Part shown: positions 1 to 4,750 of the stretch, piece after piece
Layout of the letters: each line of letters begins with the position of its first letter
Position numbering within the stretch: the first letter of the stretch is position 1
Origin: an uncultured Bacilli bacterium
GTDB lineage: Bacteria > Bacillota_I > Bacilli_A > RF39 > UBA660
Length of the DNA: 9,891 bases
Direction of reading: 5' to 3'
NCBI GenBank assembly: GCA_948497845.1
Contig: CAOOMX010000042.1
Span: forward strand, 1-9,891
Notes under the pieces: model-generated
Databases searched by the model: none
Seen by the model: only the letters and a program-made list of their open reading frames with translations
Told to the model about the DNA's origin: nothing
Position numbers and translations under genes: made by a program

Positions 1-751
1 TTTCTTGATGAATAATACCCATAATAGAACTTTCAGCCCATCTTTTATTACCTTTATAGGTGGGAATATTTAATTCTTCTAATTTTCTTATAATTCTTCT
101 ACAACCTAATCCATCACAATACCAATTAAATATCATTCTAACAACTTCTGCTTGTTCTTCGTTAATATCTAGTTGTTTTGTTTCTTTATTCCAATCATAA
201 CCATAACAATCAGGACTTCCAACATATTCTCCTCGTTTCATCATAGCTTTTAAACCTAGTTTAACATTTTGAGAAGTAGATTCACTTTCAGCTTGAGCAA
301 AAGCACTATAAAGAGTTAAAAACATTTCACTATCTAAATCTATGGTATGAATATTCTCCTTTTCAAAATAGACATCAACTTTCTTATCTCGTAATTCTCT
401 ACAATATTTAAGAGTATCAAGTGTATTTCTAGCAAATCTTGAAATAGACTTTGCTAGAATAATGTCTATTTTGCCATTTAAGGCATCATCTATCATTCTT
501 TGAAACTCTGTCCTATTTTTTACTTGAGTACCACTAATACCCTCATCAGCATATATTCCTACAAACTCCCAATCAGGATTAGATTTAATTTTTTCAGTAT
601 AATATTTTATTTGTGAATTATAACTTGTAATTTGTTCTTCATCATCTGTACTTACTCGACCATAAGCACAAACTCTTTTCTTTTTATTTGCAATAGTAAT
701 ATTATTATTTTTTTCTTTGAGATTAGCAGCTATAATCTCAACTTGTGCCAT
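1..751 (-). CDS. Large serine recombinase, N-terminal part (runs off window start)
   Basis: Site-specific DNA integrase/excisionase of the large serine recombinase family; 250 residues are visible and the C-terminus lies off-window. The resolvase catalytic domain is at about residues 25-165: the nucleophile is Ser34 in YGRVST, followed by GISGT and the SISRFARNTLD helix typical of the family. The Recombinase domain (PF07508 type) starts near residue 185 (GSPDCYGYDW) and continues to the edge. The start ATG is preceded by GTGAGG (757-762) at 6 bases. It is the last of a minus-strand series with the SHOCT-like and SSB-like genes, an order common at one end of Bacillota integrative elements. It is inferred to move the element whose other end is near 7357. 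Family assignment is firm; which attachment site it uses is not visible. Confidence 0.95.
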   Translation of the reverse strand, partial: MAQVEIIAANLKEKNNNITIANKKKRVCAYGRVSTDDEEQITSYNSQIKYYTEKIKSNPDWEFVGIYADEGISGTQVKNRTEFQRMIDDALNGKIDIILAKSISRFARNTLDTLKYCRELRDKKVDVYFEKENIHTIDLDSEMFLTLYSAFAQAESESTSQNVKLGLKAMMKRGEYVGSPDCYGYDWNKETKQLDINEEQAEVVRMIFNWYCDGLGCRRIIRKLEELNIPTYKGNKRWAESSIMGIIHQE

Positions 752-845
752 TTATACCTCACTTTCTTTTTTCTAATTTCATTTTGAACTACTGCTTCGT
801 TCTACAAACATTATATCTTATTTTAAAATTTATTTACATGATAAT

Positions 846-1016
846 TTAGTAAAAACATTTAATTTTTTCTTTTAGTATATAAAACTGTTTTTCAGTTATT
901 AAGTTTAAATTTAACAAATCAAATATGATTGATAGGTTAATAGATTCATCAATAATATTATCAATTGCTATTTGATTAAGTTGTTTTGTATTTTTTTCTT
1001 CAATGATTTTATACAA
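846..1016 (-). CDS. Small SHOCT-like protein upstream of the recombinase
   Basis: A 56-residue ORF starting at TTG (1014-1016). AAAGGAG lies 8 bases upstream; the ATG inside the same leader is too close to the Shine-Dalgarno and meets a stop after four codons. The C-terminal half (IIFDLLNLNLITEKQFYILK) has the pattern of SHOCT short C-terminal domains: a hydrophobic helix, a LIT turn, then an acidic/aromatic helix. Proteins of this size and pattern commonly sit directly before serine recombinases in Bacillota integrative elements. It lies between the SSB-like gene and the recombinase, on the same strand. The function is unknown; a role as a recombinase accessory factor would be inference only. 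Coding status rests on the ribosome binding site, position and domain-like pattern. Confidence 0.68.
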   Translation of the reverse strand: MYKIIEEKNTKQLNQIAIDNIIDESINLSIIFDLLNLNLITEKQFYILKEKIKCFY

Positions 1017-1103
1017 TAAGCATTCTCCTTTCTTTTTTAAGTTTTTAATTCTAATTTTTTCATAACTAATCTCAAATTCCTTTCTATTATTTTTGAAAAT
1101 AGT

Positions 1104-1538
1104 TTATTTAAAATCTTTTAATAAATTTTCAAGTTCTTTTAATTCTTTTTCAGTTAGTGGAATAGCTTCACATCTTTTGCCATTCCAAACCATTACACCA
1201 TCTGGATCATATCTAATATGTGGTGCTTTTCTACCTAGTGTTATATCATTTGAATTATTAGATATATCCGTTACTGTAATAAAACTTTGTATTTTTTTAT
1301 TTTGATCTATGTACGAATTTAGATAACCCTTAATAAATACTTTATTAGCTTTAACGAAATAATCTTGATAGGTATTAAATAATTCTCTTGAAATATTTAA
1401 ACTAACATAGGCTCTTTTATCCTCATTTAAGGTATATTTATTCGTAGTTAATCCAAATTTAATATACTTGCCATTTGTATCAGTAATAACGTTGATTATT
1501 CCTGATATTAAGACTTCATTATAATTTATATCATCCAT
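1104..1538 (-). CDS. Single-stranded DNA-binding (OB-fold) protein of the element
   Basis: A 144-residue protein. Residues about 5-95 follow the SSB/OB-fold plan: an initial strand (EVLISGIINVI), a second strand (KYIKFGLTTNKY), the central block around YVSLNISRELF, then the strand-rich segment KANKVFIKGYLNS and a last strand SFITVTDIS. The C-terminal part (APHIRYDPDGVMVWNG...) is a tail seen in element-borne SSB-like proteins; the acidic DDDIPF-type tip of housekeeping SSB is absent. It would coat single-stranded DNA during conjugative transfer or element replication. An AAAGGA motif lies about 8 bases before the ATG. The next gene on the strand, the SHOCT-like ORF, begins 87 bases after its stop. 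The OB-fold call is by pattern, so a more diverged OB-fold protein cannot be excluded. Confidence 0.8.
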   Translation of the reverse strand: MDDINYNEVLISGIINVITDTNGKYIKFGLTTNKYTLNEDKRAYVSLNISRELFNTYQDYFVKANKVFIKGYLNSYIDQNKKIQSFITVTDISNNSNDITLGRKAPHIRYDPDGVMVWNGKRCEAIPLTEKELKELENLLKDFK

Positions 1539-1659
1539 TTATCAATTCCTTTCCATTTAAATTTTTTAAGTCTTTAAATTATTTAAATATAATTAAAATA
1601 TTATCTATTATACTTATTTATTATTCTTATATATTTAGTAGAAGTATCGTGCTATGGGG

Positions 1660-1702
1660 TATAGTATTATTCTTCCATAGGGTATAGAAGAATAGTGCTA
1701 TA
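1660..1702 (+). repeat. Long imperfect hairpin with internal GGGTATAG repeats
   Basis: Bases 1660-1675 can pair with 1687-1702 across an 11-base loop: 16 pairs, two of them G-T, with core arms ATTCTTC and GAAGAAT. The octamer GGGTATAG occurs at 1657-1664 and again at 1680-1687, mostly in the loop; GTGCTAT occurs at 1649-1655 and 1695-1701. The two G-T pairs become A-C mismatches on the other strand, so the fold is better as single-stranded plus-strand DNA or RNA. It overlaps the last codon of the HTH gene and is followed on the minus strand by very AT-rich sequence up to the SSB gene. It could be a single-strand origin, a protein-binding site or a weak terminator. No T-run follows it in either direction. 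Confidence 0.5.
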
Positions 1703-1955
1703 GATTATTTGTTAGATAGATGTTTCTTTGATAGTTAATGGTTTCAACTCTTATATAATTTGCTTTTCTTAAATTGCTGATAGATTTTGATATTGTCCTT
1801 TTTGATAGATTTACTTTTTTAGAAATATAATCATTACTTGCATAACAATAACCTTTGTTGTTTGATAATGCTTTAATGACCCCATATACAAGTTTATCTG
1901 TTGAATTGATAGAATTACTTTTAACTATGGAATCATCTAAAATAATGCAACCCAT
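1698..1955 (-). CDS. Small helix-turn-helix (HTH_36-type) protein
   Basis: 85 residues. Residues about 18-75 match the HTH_36 winged-helix plan found in plasmid replication initiators and element regulators: STDKLVYGVIKALSNNKGYCYASNDYIS, a recognition helix around LSKRTISKSISNLRKANYI, then a basic wing ending in NIYLTNN. It begins three bases after the stop of the preceding ORF (1959-2210), so the pair is probably translationally coupled. The protein is essentially the DNA-binding domain alone, with no further catalytic or oligomerisation part. Likely role: sequence-specific DNA binding for replication or control of the element; the direct repeats just beyond its 3' end (1649-1701) are a possible target, which is inference. 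Confidence 0.75.
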   Translation of the reverse strand: MGCIILDDSIVKSNSINSTDKLVYGVIKALSNNKGYCYASNDYISKKVNLSKRTISKSISNLRKANYIRVETINYQRNIYLTNNL

Positions 1956-1958
1956 AGC

Positions 1959-2210
1959 TTATAATCCTATTTCATAATCGTGTTCTTTTTGTTTTAATTC
2001 ATCTTGATAAGTTACTTCTTTGGTAGAAGAATCATAGTTAAAATATAAGTGTTTATCTTCTTTATCAATTACTTTGATATTATCTCTATCAACAAGATAG
2101 ACTTTGAATTCATTGATATTTAGATTTTTCTTTAAATAATCTAAAATGTGATATTGTGAGATAGTATCAACTCTGTCTTTTAAAATATCTTCTTTATTTA
2201 ATAATCTCAA
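1959..2210 (-). CDS. Hypothetical small protein, coupled to the HTH gene
   Basis: 83 residues, family not recognised. The TTG start (2208-2210) is 8 bases after AAAGGAG (2219-2225 on the plus strand); the alternative ATG inside the leader is too close to that site and its frame closes after seven codons. The protein is charged and looks soluble: an N-terminal helical part (LLNKEDILKDRV, ISQYHILDYLKKNL) followed by a beta-like part (FKVYLVDRDNIKVIDKEDKHLYFNY). It ends in KEHDYEIGL, strikingly like the KDDYEISL end of the MobV relaxase at 5802. Its leader is the hairpin-rich region 2245-2455, so expression may be conditional. It is followed three bases later by the HTH gene. Confidence 0.65.
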   Translation of the reverse strand: MRLLNKEDILKDRVDTISQYHILDYLKKNLNINEFKVYLVDRDNIKVIDKEDKHLYFNYDSSTKEVTYQDELKQKEHDYEIGL

Positions 2211-2244
2211 TCGGCATTCTCCTTTCTTGTAAAAATTTAAGCAA

Positions 2245-2455
2245 CAAAAAAACTTGTATCATCTACAAGCCATCTTTCAAATAGACATAGTTATCCTAGA
2301 GGCATTATTTTAAATCTTTGCCCCCTAAGATTTTTATTTGAAATAACACATATATATTTCTTTTTAATCGTTCTTTGAAATATGTCTTATTTCAAACTCA
2401 TTCATTCTATTACTAGAATAGGTACTAACATAAGCCTTTCATCTTACTGTACCTT
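2245..2455 (-). ncRNA. Candidate structured leader RNA or small RNA
   Basis: The gene-free 270 bases between the stop at 2481 and the start at 2210 are full of stems on the minus strand. In 5' to 3' order: GGTAC...GTACC (2449-2453 with 2421-2425) with an inner GTAAG/CTTAT stem; ATTCTA-GTAA-TAGAAT with a GNRA loop (2404-2419); TTTGAAATA-AGACA-TATTTCAAA (2374-2396); AAATCTT-AGGGGGCA-AAGATTT (2312-2333); and the terminator at 2246-2271. Alternative pairings are possible: GGGGGCA with the downstream TGCCTCT, and CTTGTA with a second TACAAG just before the ribosome binding site of the 2210 gene. It has the look of an attenuator or a trans-acting RNA. I do not recognise a known riboswitch class. 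Confidence 0.5.
2246..2271 (-). terminator. Intrinsic terminator within the leader of the 2210 gene
   Basis: On the minus strand CTTGTA (2264-2269) pairs with TACAAG (2253-2258) around GATGA, two further G-U pairs extend the stem in RNA, and seven T follow (2246-2252). It stands about 20 bases before the Shine-Dalgarno of the next gene, so it would act as an attenuator unless read through. The stem is short and only moderately stable. Confidence 0.6.
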
Positions 2456-2480
2456 ACTTAACTACGTTCCTATAAACTTT

Positions 2481-2738
2481 TTAGTTAAGTGTTATTGTGT
2501 ACATTCCTGTTGCATACTCTTGATATACTAGATATTTTAATTGTTCTAATATCTCAAGACTTTTTTTCAAACCTTTATTTTTAATTTTAATGGTTTGTTG
2601 TATTTCTCCTATATTTATGTCAGTAATAATTCTATCAAACCCTTTTGTATAAATATAAGCGTAAATATACTTGGTTTCCTTTGGGATTCTTTTATCTTCC
2701 CAAATCTTTTGTGGTACTTCTAGATGTTTAATCTTCAT
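2481..2738 (-). CDS. Small winged-helix-like protein, first gene of the left operon
   Basis: 85 residues. The pattern is a winged helix-turn-helix: VPQKIWEDKRIPKETKYIYAYIY as the first helices, IGEIQQTIKIKNKGLKKSLEILEQL as the recognition part, then a wing (YLVYQEYATGMYTITL). Such lone domains resemble the N-terminus of plasmid replication initiators and DnaD-like proteins. The used ATG (2736-2738) lies 10 bases from AGGAGG; another ATG 4 bases earlier is better spaced but opens only a four-codon frame. It is transcribed from the strong minus-strand promoter at 2809-2837, under an operator shared in kind with the XRE gene, so it is probably repressed in the integrated state. Family placement is tentative. 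Confidence 0.65.
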   Translation of the reverse strand: MKIKHLEVPQKIWEDKRIPKETKYIYAYIYTKGFDRIITDINIGEIQQTIKIKNKGLKKSLEILEQLKYLVYQEYATGMYTITLN

Positions 2739-2784
2739 TCATAGATTTCCTCCTTCTCTTAATCAATTAACACTTTGGAATAAT

Positions 2785-2804
2785 GTGTTAAATTTAATTA
2801 ACAC
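2785..2804. promoter_or_regulatory. Operator 1, inverted repeat for the XRE repressor (inferred)
   Basis: GTGTTAA-N6-TTAACAC, a perfect 7-bp inverted repeat. It covers the predicted start point of the minus-strand promoter (-10 at 2809-2814). A further half-site TTAACAC stands at 2767-2773. The same 20-base pattern recurs at 2864-2883 with 15 of 20 bases matching. Confidence 0.65.
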
Positions 2805-2808
2805 AACT

Positions 2809-2837
2809 AATATACATAATAATTACTATCTTGTCAA
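2809..2837 (-). promoter_or_regulatory. Sigma-A promoter for the left operon
   Basis: On the minus strand: -35 TTGACA (2832-2837), a 17-base spacer, -10 TATATT (2809-2814). The consensus -35 and one-mismatch -10 make this the best promoter in the window. Transcription would start near 2802 inside operator 1 and lead into the gene at 2738. Confidence 0.8.
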
Positions 2838-2863
2838 TACTTTTTGAAACAAATATATCTAAA

Positions 2864-2883
2864 ATGTTGATTTTATTTAACAT
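2864..2883. promoter_or_regulatory. Operator 2, overlapping the XRE promoter (inferred)
   Basis: ATGTTGA-N6-TTAACAT on the plus strand, matching operator 1 at 15 of 20 positions and keeping its 6-base spacer. It covers the -35 box and most of the spacer of the plus-strand promoter, as expected for repressor autoregulation. Confidence 0.6.
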
Positions 2884-2895
2884 ATATGCTATTAT
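2867..2895 (+). promoter_or_regulatory. Sigma-A promoter for the XRE gene
   Basis: -35 TTGATT (2867-2872), 17-base spacer, -10 TATTAT (2890-2895). The start point would fall near 2902, downstream of the ATG at 2886, which shows that the XRE protein begins at 2916 instead. Confidence 0.7.
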
Positions 2896-2915
2896 TAGTG
2901 CAAGAGGTGTTCATT

Positions 2916-3428
2916 ATGCAAGAAAAAAAGATTGGTGAAATTATTGCTGAAGCTAGAGAAAAAGCAAATCTTTCACAAAGGCAACTTGCTAAAATTGCTA
3001 GTATTAGTAATGCACAGTTATCTAAAATAGAATCAGGGGAAATAGAAACGCCTAATCCTAAAATGCTTAGAAAGATAAGTCAGCATATCAATGTAAATTA
3101 CAATGAAATGATGTATAAAATAGGGTTAGGTATGGAAGTTAGTCCTTTAAATCCATTTATTAAAGATTACTATAATAAAATGAATTTAGATGAATTAAAC
3201 GAGGCTGAAATCAATGTTTTAGGTAGTATTACTAATTTAAAGCAATTAGTTAAGTCATGTGAAGAAAACTTAAATAAAAACATAACTCAAAGTGAAAAAG
3301 AATTACTGCTACATACAATAGAAGATACGAATTATCAAATAACAACTTCAAATGAAATTGTAAATTTAATACAAAGTTTAAAAGTAAAGGAGAGAAACAA
3401 GAATGCAAAAAAAATAAAACTCTATTAA
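2916..3428 (+). CDS. XRE-family transcriptional repressor
   Basis: 170 residues from the ATG at 2916, which has AGAGGTG 6 bases upstream; an in-frame ATG at 2886 lies inside the promoter and is rejected. Residues about 5-65 are a Cro/C1-type helix-turn-helix: IGEIIAEAREKANLSQRQLA, then recognition helix SNAQLSKIESGE and the NPKMLRKIS helix. Residues about 90-160 are helical and charged, probably for oligomerisation or signal sensing; no ImmA-type metalloprotease partner is present. It is divergent from the left operon and both promoters carry matching inverted repeats, so it probably represses the element's operon and itself. The last codons run through an A8 tract (3407-3414); with seven A the protein would end at NAKK and overlap the start of the next gene. 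Confidence 0.92.
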   Translation: MQEKKIGEIIAEAREKANLSQRQLAKIASISNAQLSKIESGEIETPNPKMLRKISQHINVNYNEMMYKIGLGMEVSPLNPFIKDYYNKMNLDELNEAEINVLGSITNLKQLVKSCEENLNKNITQSEKELLLHTIEDTNYQITTSNEIVNLIQSLKVKERNKNAKKIKLY

Positions 3429-3460
3429 GAAATATTGGAATTGTATTATTAAATATTTTT

Positions 3461-3853
3461 ATGGTAGTAAGTTTAGTATTAGTTTTAATGCTTAAAAATG
3501 ATTATGGTTATAGATTATATTGGGTTATTACACCATTTCTAATGGTACTCGTATTATTAGTAATCAAAAAATGGAGTGCAAGAGGATTAAATGCTGATAC
3601 TGAAGAATCAAAAGTAATACAAAGATCCTTTGATGATACGACAACTTTATCAACTGTATTCTTTGGTATTATTTATCTATTTATTCAAGGTGTAGAATGT
3701 ATTAGAAAAGATATAATAAATAATCCTTATATCATAGTTGGATTCTTTATTGTAATGATTATCTATGAAACATTTACTTATTTATCAATATATGTAGCTA
3801 AAAGAGATACTGCAAGATTATTAGAAAAGAAATACAACCATAAAAGAAAATAA
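3461..3853 (+). CDS. Small multi-pass membrane protein; start disturbed by an A8 run
   Basis: 130 residues as given, with hydrophobic segments at about residues 1-11, 20-36, 62-79 and 88-111. The family is not recognised. The ATG at 3461 lacks a ribosome binding site and cuts the first membrane segment in half. The same frame is open further upstream and reads TLLRNIGIVLLNIFMVVSL, a natural first segment. A well-placed AAAGGAG (3386-3392) serves the ATG at 3403, but that frame stops after four codons at an A8 run (3407-3414). With seven A it would read MQKNKTLLRN and join the membrane frame. So the gene is probably a 149-residue protein starting at 3403 that carries a one-base expansion, or is rescued by slippage. 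It follows the XRE gene in one transcript; the pairing suggests a signalling or entry-exclusion role, which is inference. Confidence 0.7.
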   Translation: MVVSLVLVLMLKNDYGYRLYWVITPFLMVLVLLVIKKWSARGLNADTEESKVIQRSFDDTTTLSTVFFGIIYLFIQGVECIRKDIINNPYIIVGFFIVMIIYETFTYLSIYVAKRDTARLLEKKYNHKRK

Positions 3854-3892
3854 CCTTTTTGCTTTTCGTAAGATTAGCAATTAGGTTATTTT
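3849..3892 (+). terminator. Hairpin at the end of the XRE-membrane operon
   Basis: AATAACC (3849-3855) pairs with GGTTATT (3884-3890), with an inner TTGC/GCAA, and ends in TTTT. It overlaps the membrane gene's stop codon. It is weaker than the following terminator at 3898-3952. Confidence 0.45.
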
Positions 3893-3897
3893 CATTC

Positions 3898-3952
3898 AAA
3901 AAAAGCTATCACGTTTTGTCAGCTATGCTGATGAAAGTGGTAGTCTTTTTTT
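3898..3952. terminator. Bidirectional intrinsic terminator
   Basis: GCTATCAC (3905-3912) pairs with GTGGTAGT (3937-3944) with two G-T pairs, and an inner TCAGC-TAT-GCTGA stem sits in the loop. An A-run precedes it and seven T follow (3946-3952). It separates the rightward XRE-membrane operon from the leftward HD operon. Confidence 0.8.
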
Positions 3953-3984
3953 GCTTTTTATGAAGTCGTAAGACAAATAAAAAG

Positions 3985-4024
3985 AGCAACAATATTACAT
4001 TATGAAATTTTGTAATATGTTGCT
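3985..4024. repeat. 14-bp bulged hairpin beside oriT
   Basis: AGCAAC (3985-3990) and ATATTACA (3992-3999) pair with TGTAATAT (4011-4018) and GTTGCT (4019-4024), with A3991 bulged. On the minus strand it is followed by CTCTTTTTATTT, so it may also terminate leftward transcription. It could equally be an outer inverted repeat of the transfer origin. Confidence 0.6.
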
Positions 4025-4035
4025 TAATTGGGTTT

Positions 4036-4117
4036 CCAAAGGATCACCTTTGGCACACGAAATCTAAGTTGGCTCTGCCGACTTAGTAGTGTGTTACCTA
4101 CTTGTCATAAAGTAGGT
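4036..4117 (+). other. oriT: oriT of the MobV type, nick predicted between 4093 and 4094
   Basis: Origin of conjugative transfer. TAGTGTGTTA at 4087-4096 equals the nick consensus TAGTGTG/TTA of the pMV158 MobM/MobV family. Immediately on its 5' side is a 10-bp hairpin, CTAAGTTGGC (4064-4073) with GCCGACTTAG (4077-4086), one pair being G-T, and CACAC (4054-4058) can pair with GTGTG (4089-4093) around it. On the 3' side ACCTACTT (4096-4103) pairs with AAGTAGGT (4110-4117). A further perfect stem, CCAAAGG/CCTTTGG, lies at 4036-4053. This matches the known plan of inverted repeats around the nick. The partner is presumably the MobV relaxase at 5802-7070, although cargo genes separate them. Plus-strand nicking would send bases 4094 onward into the recipient first. 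Confidence 0.87.
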
Positions 4118-4122
4118 TATTT

Positions 4123-4163
4123 GCAAAAATCCATTAGTTGTGAAACTTCTTTTGGATTTTTGC
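4123..4163. repeat. 11-bp perfect hairpin between oriT and the HD gene
   Basis: GCAAAAATCCA (4123-4133) pairs exactly with TGGATTTTTGC (4153-4163), with an inner AGTT/AACT pairing. It lies 13 bases past the HD gene's stop. It may be that operon's terminator, although no T-run follows the stem, or an outer part of oriT. Confidence 0.55.
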
Positions 4164-4176
4164 TTGCTTAAATATC

Positions 4177-4716
4177 TTATCTTTGTATTTTTTTTATTAA
4201 CTTATTAGCAGTTTCTAGATATTCTTCTTCAACTTCTTTCATATCTCTAAAAGATGTATCAATTTCCAATTTTCTATGAGGATATTTTGATGTCCAATTT
4301 TCAACATTATTCATTAAATGTTCAACTTCATTATACAAGACCTCATCATCAGATCGTTTAATAATCTTATGAACATCTTCTGTAGGATAAGTTAATCCAA
4401 ATTTTTCATAAATTGCAATTTCAACATTTTTCTCAAAAATTTTATATTCTGGTATTTCGGGTTTAAAAGGGCGAATTATATCACAAATATAAGCTTCGCT
4501 ACCATCATGTAATAGTCCATACAGTTGAATCATGTAATCAAAACCTAAATTTTCTAAATCTTTATATACATTTAAACAGTGTTGAGCAACACTATAAAAA
4601 TGCTTACATTGTCCACCAAACCTGCAAACTAAAGATAATCCATGAGCAATATCATTTAAATTTACTTCATTACTTTTTGGGTCAATAGGATAGAATTTTC
4701 CTGTATATGTTTCCAT
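4177..4716 (-). CDS. HD-domain phosphohydrolase (YfbR-like 5'-nucleotidase type)
   Basis: 179 residues. The ATG at 4714-4716 is preferred to the in-frame ATG at 4740 because AAAGGAG (4722-4728) lies 5 bases before it and the family's N-terminus begins at ETYTGKFYPIDP. Metal-binding HD motifs: His46 in VAQH, His70-Asp71 in LLHDGSEAY with Glu74, and Asp123/Asp124 in RSDDEVL. This is the plan of YfbR-type dNMP 5'-nucleotidases and related phage HD hydrolases (NDIAHGLSLVCRFGG is typical). The likely reaction is removal of phosphate from a nucleotide; the substrate cannot be read from sequence. It is 34 bases downstream of the pyrophosphorylase-like gene on the same strand, so the two are one operon and probably act in one nucleotide pathway. 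It is the gene nearest to oriT. Confidence 0.85.
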   Translation of the reverse strand: METYTGKFYPIDPKSNEVNLNDIAHGLSLVCRFGGQCKHFYSVAQHCLNVYKDLENLGFDYMIQLYGLLHDGSEAYICDIIRPFKPEIPEYKIFEKNVEIAIYEKFGLTYPTEDVHKIIKRSDDEVLYNEVEHLMNNVENWTSKYPHRKLEIDTSFRDMKEVEEEYLETANKLIKKIQR

Positions 4717-4750
4717 CCAATCTCCTTTTCTTTTTTCCATTCAAAATACC

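Noticed and set aside
1093..1305. Plus-strand open frame opposite the SSB-like gene
   Set aside because: Antisense of a well-supported gene, with no ribosome binding site or domain pattern. The same applies to 4774-4962 and 6195-6458 (antisense) and to 7538-7744 and 8766-8954 (frame-shifted shadows of the recombinase and relaxase).
2245..2455. CRISPR-like or tracrRNA-like repeat array
   Set aside because: The repeats differ in sequence and spacing, and there are no cas genes in the window.
2886..2915. Upstream in-frame ATG of the XRE gene
   Set aside because: It lies between the promoter's -35 and -10 boxes, ahead of the predicted transcript start, while the ATG at 2916 has a ribosome binding site.
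4717..4740. Longer start of the HD protein at 4740
   Set aside because: The extra eight residues encode the Shine-Dalgarno of the second ATG, and the family N-terminus begins at the latter.
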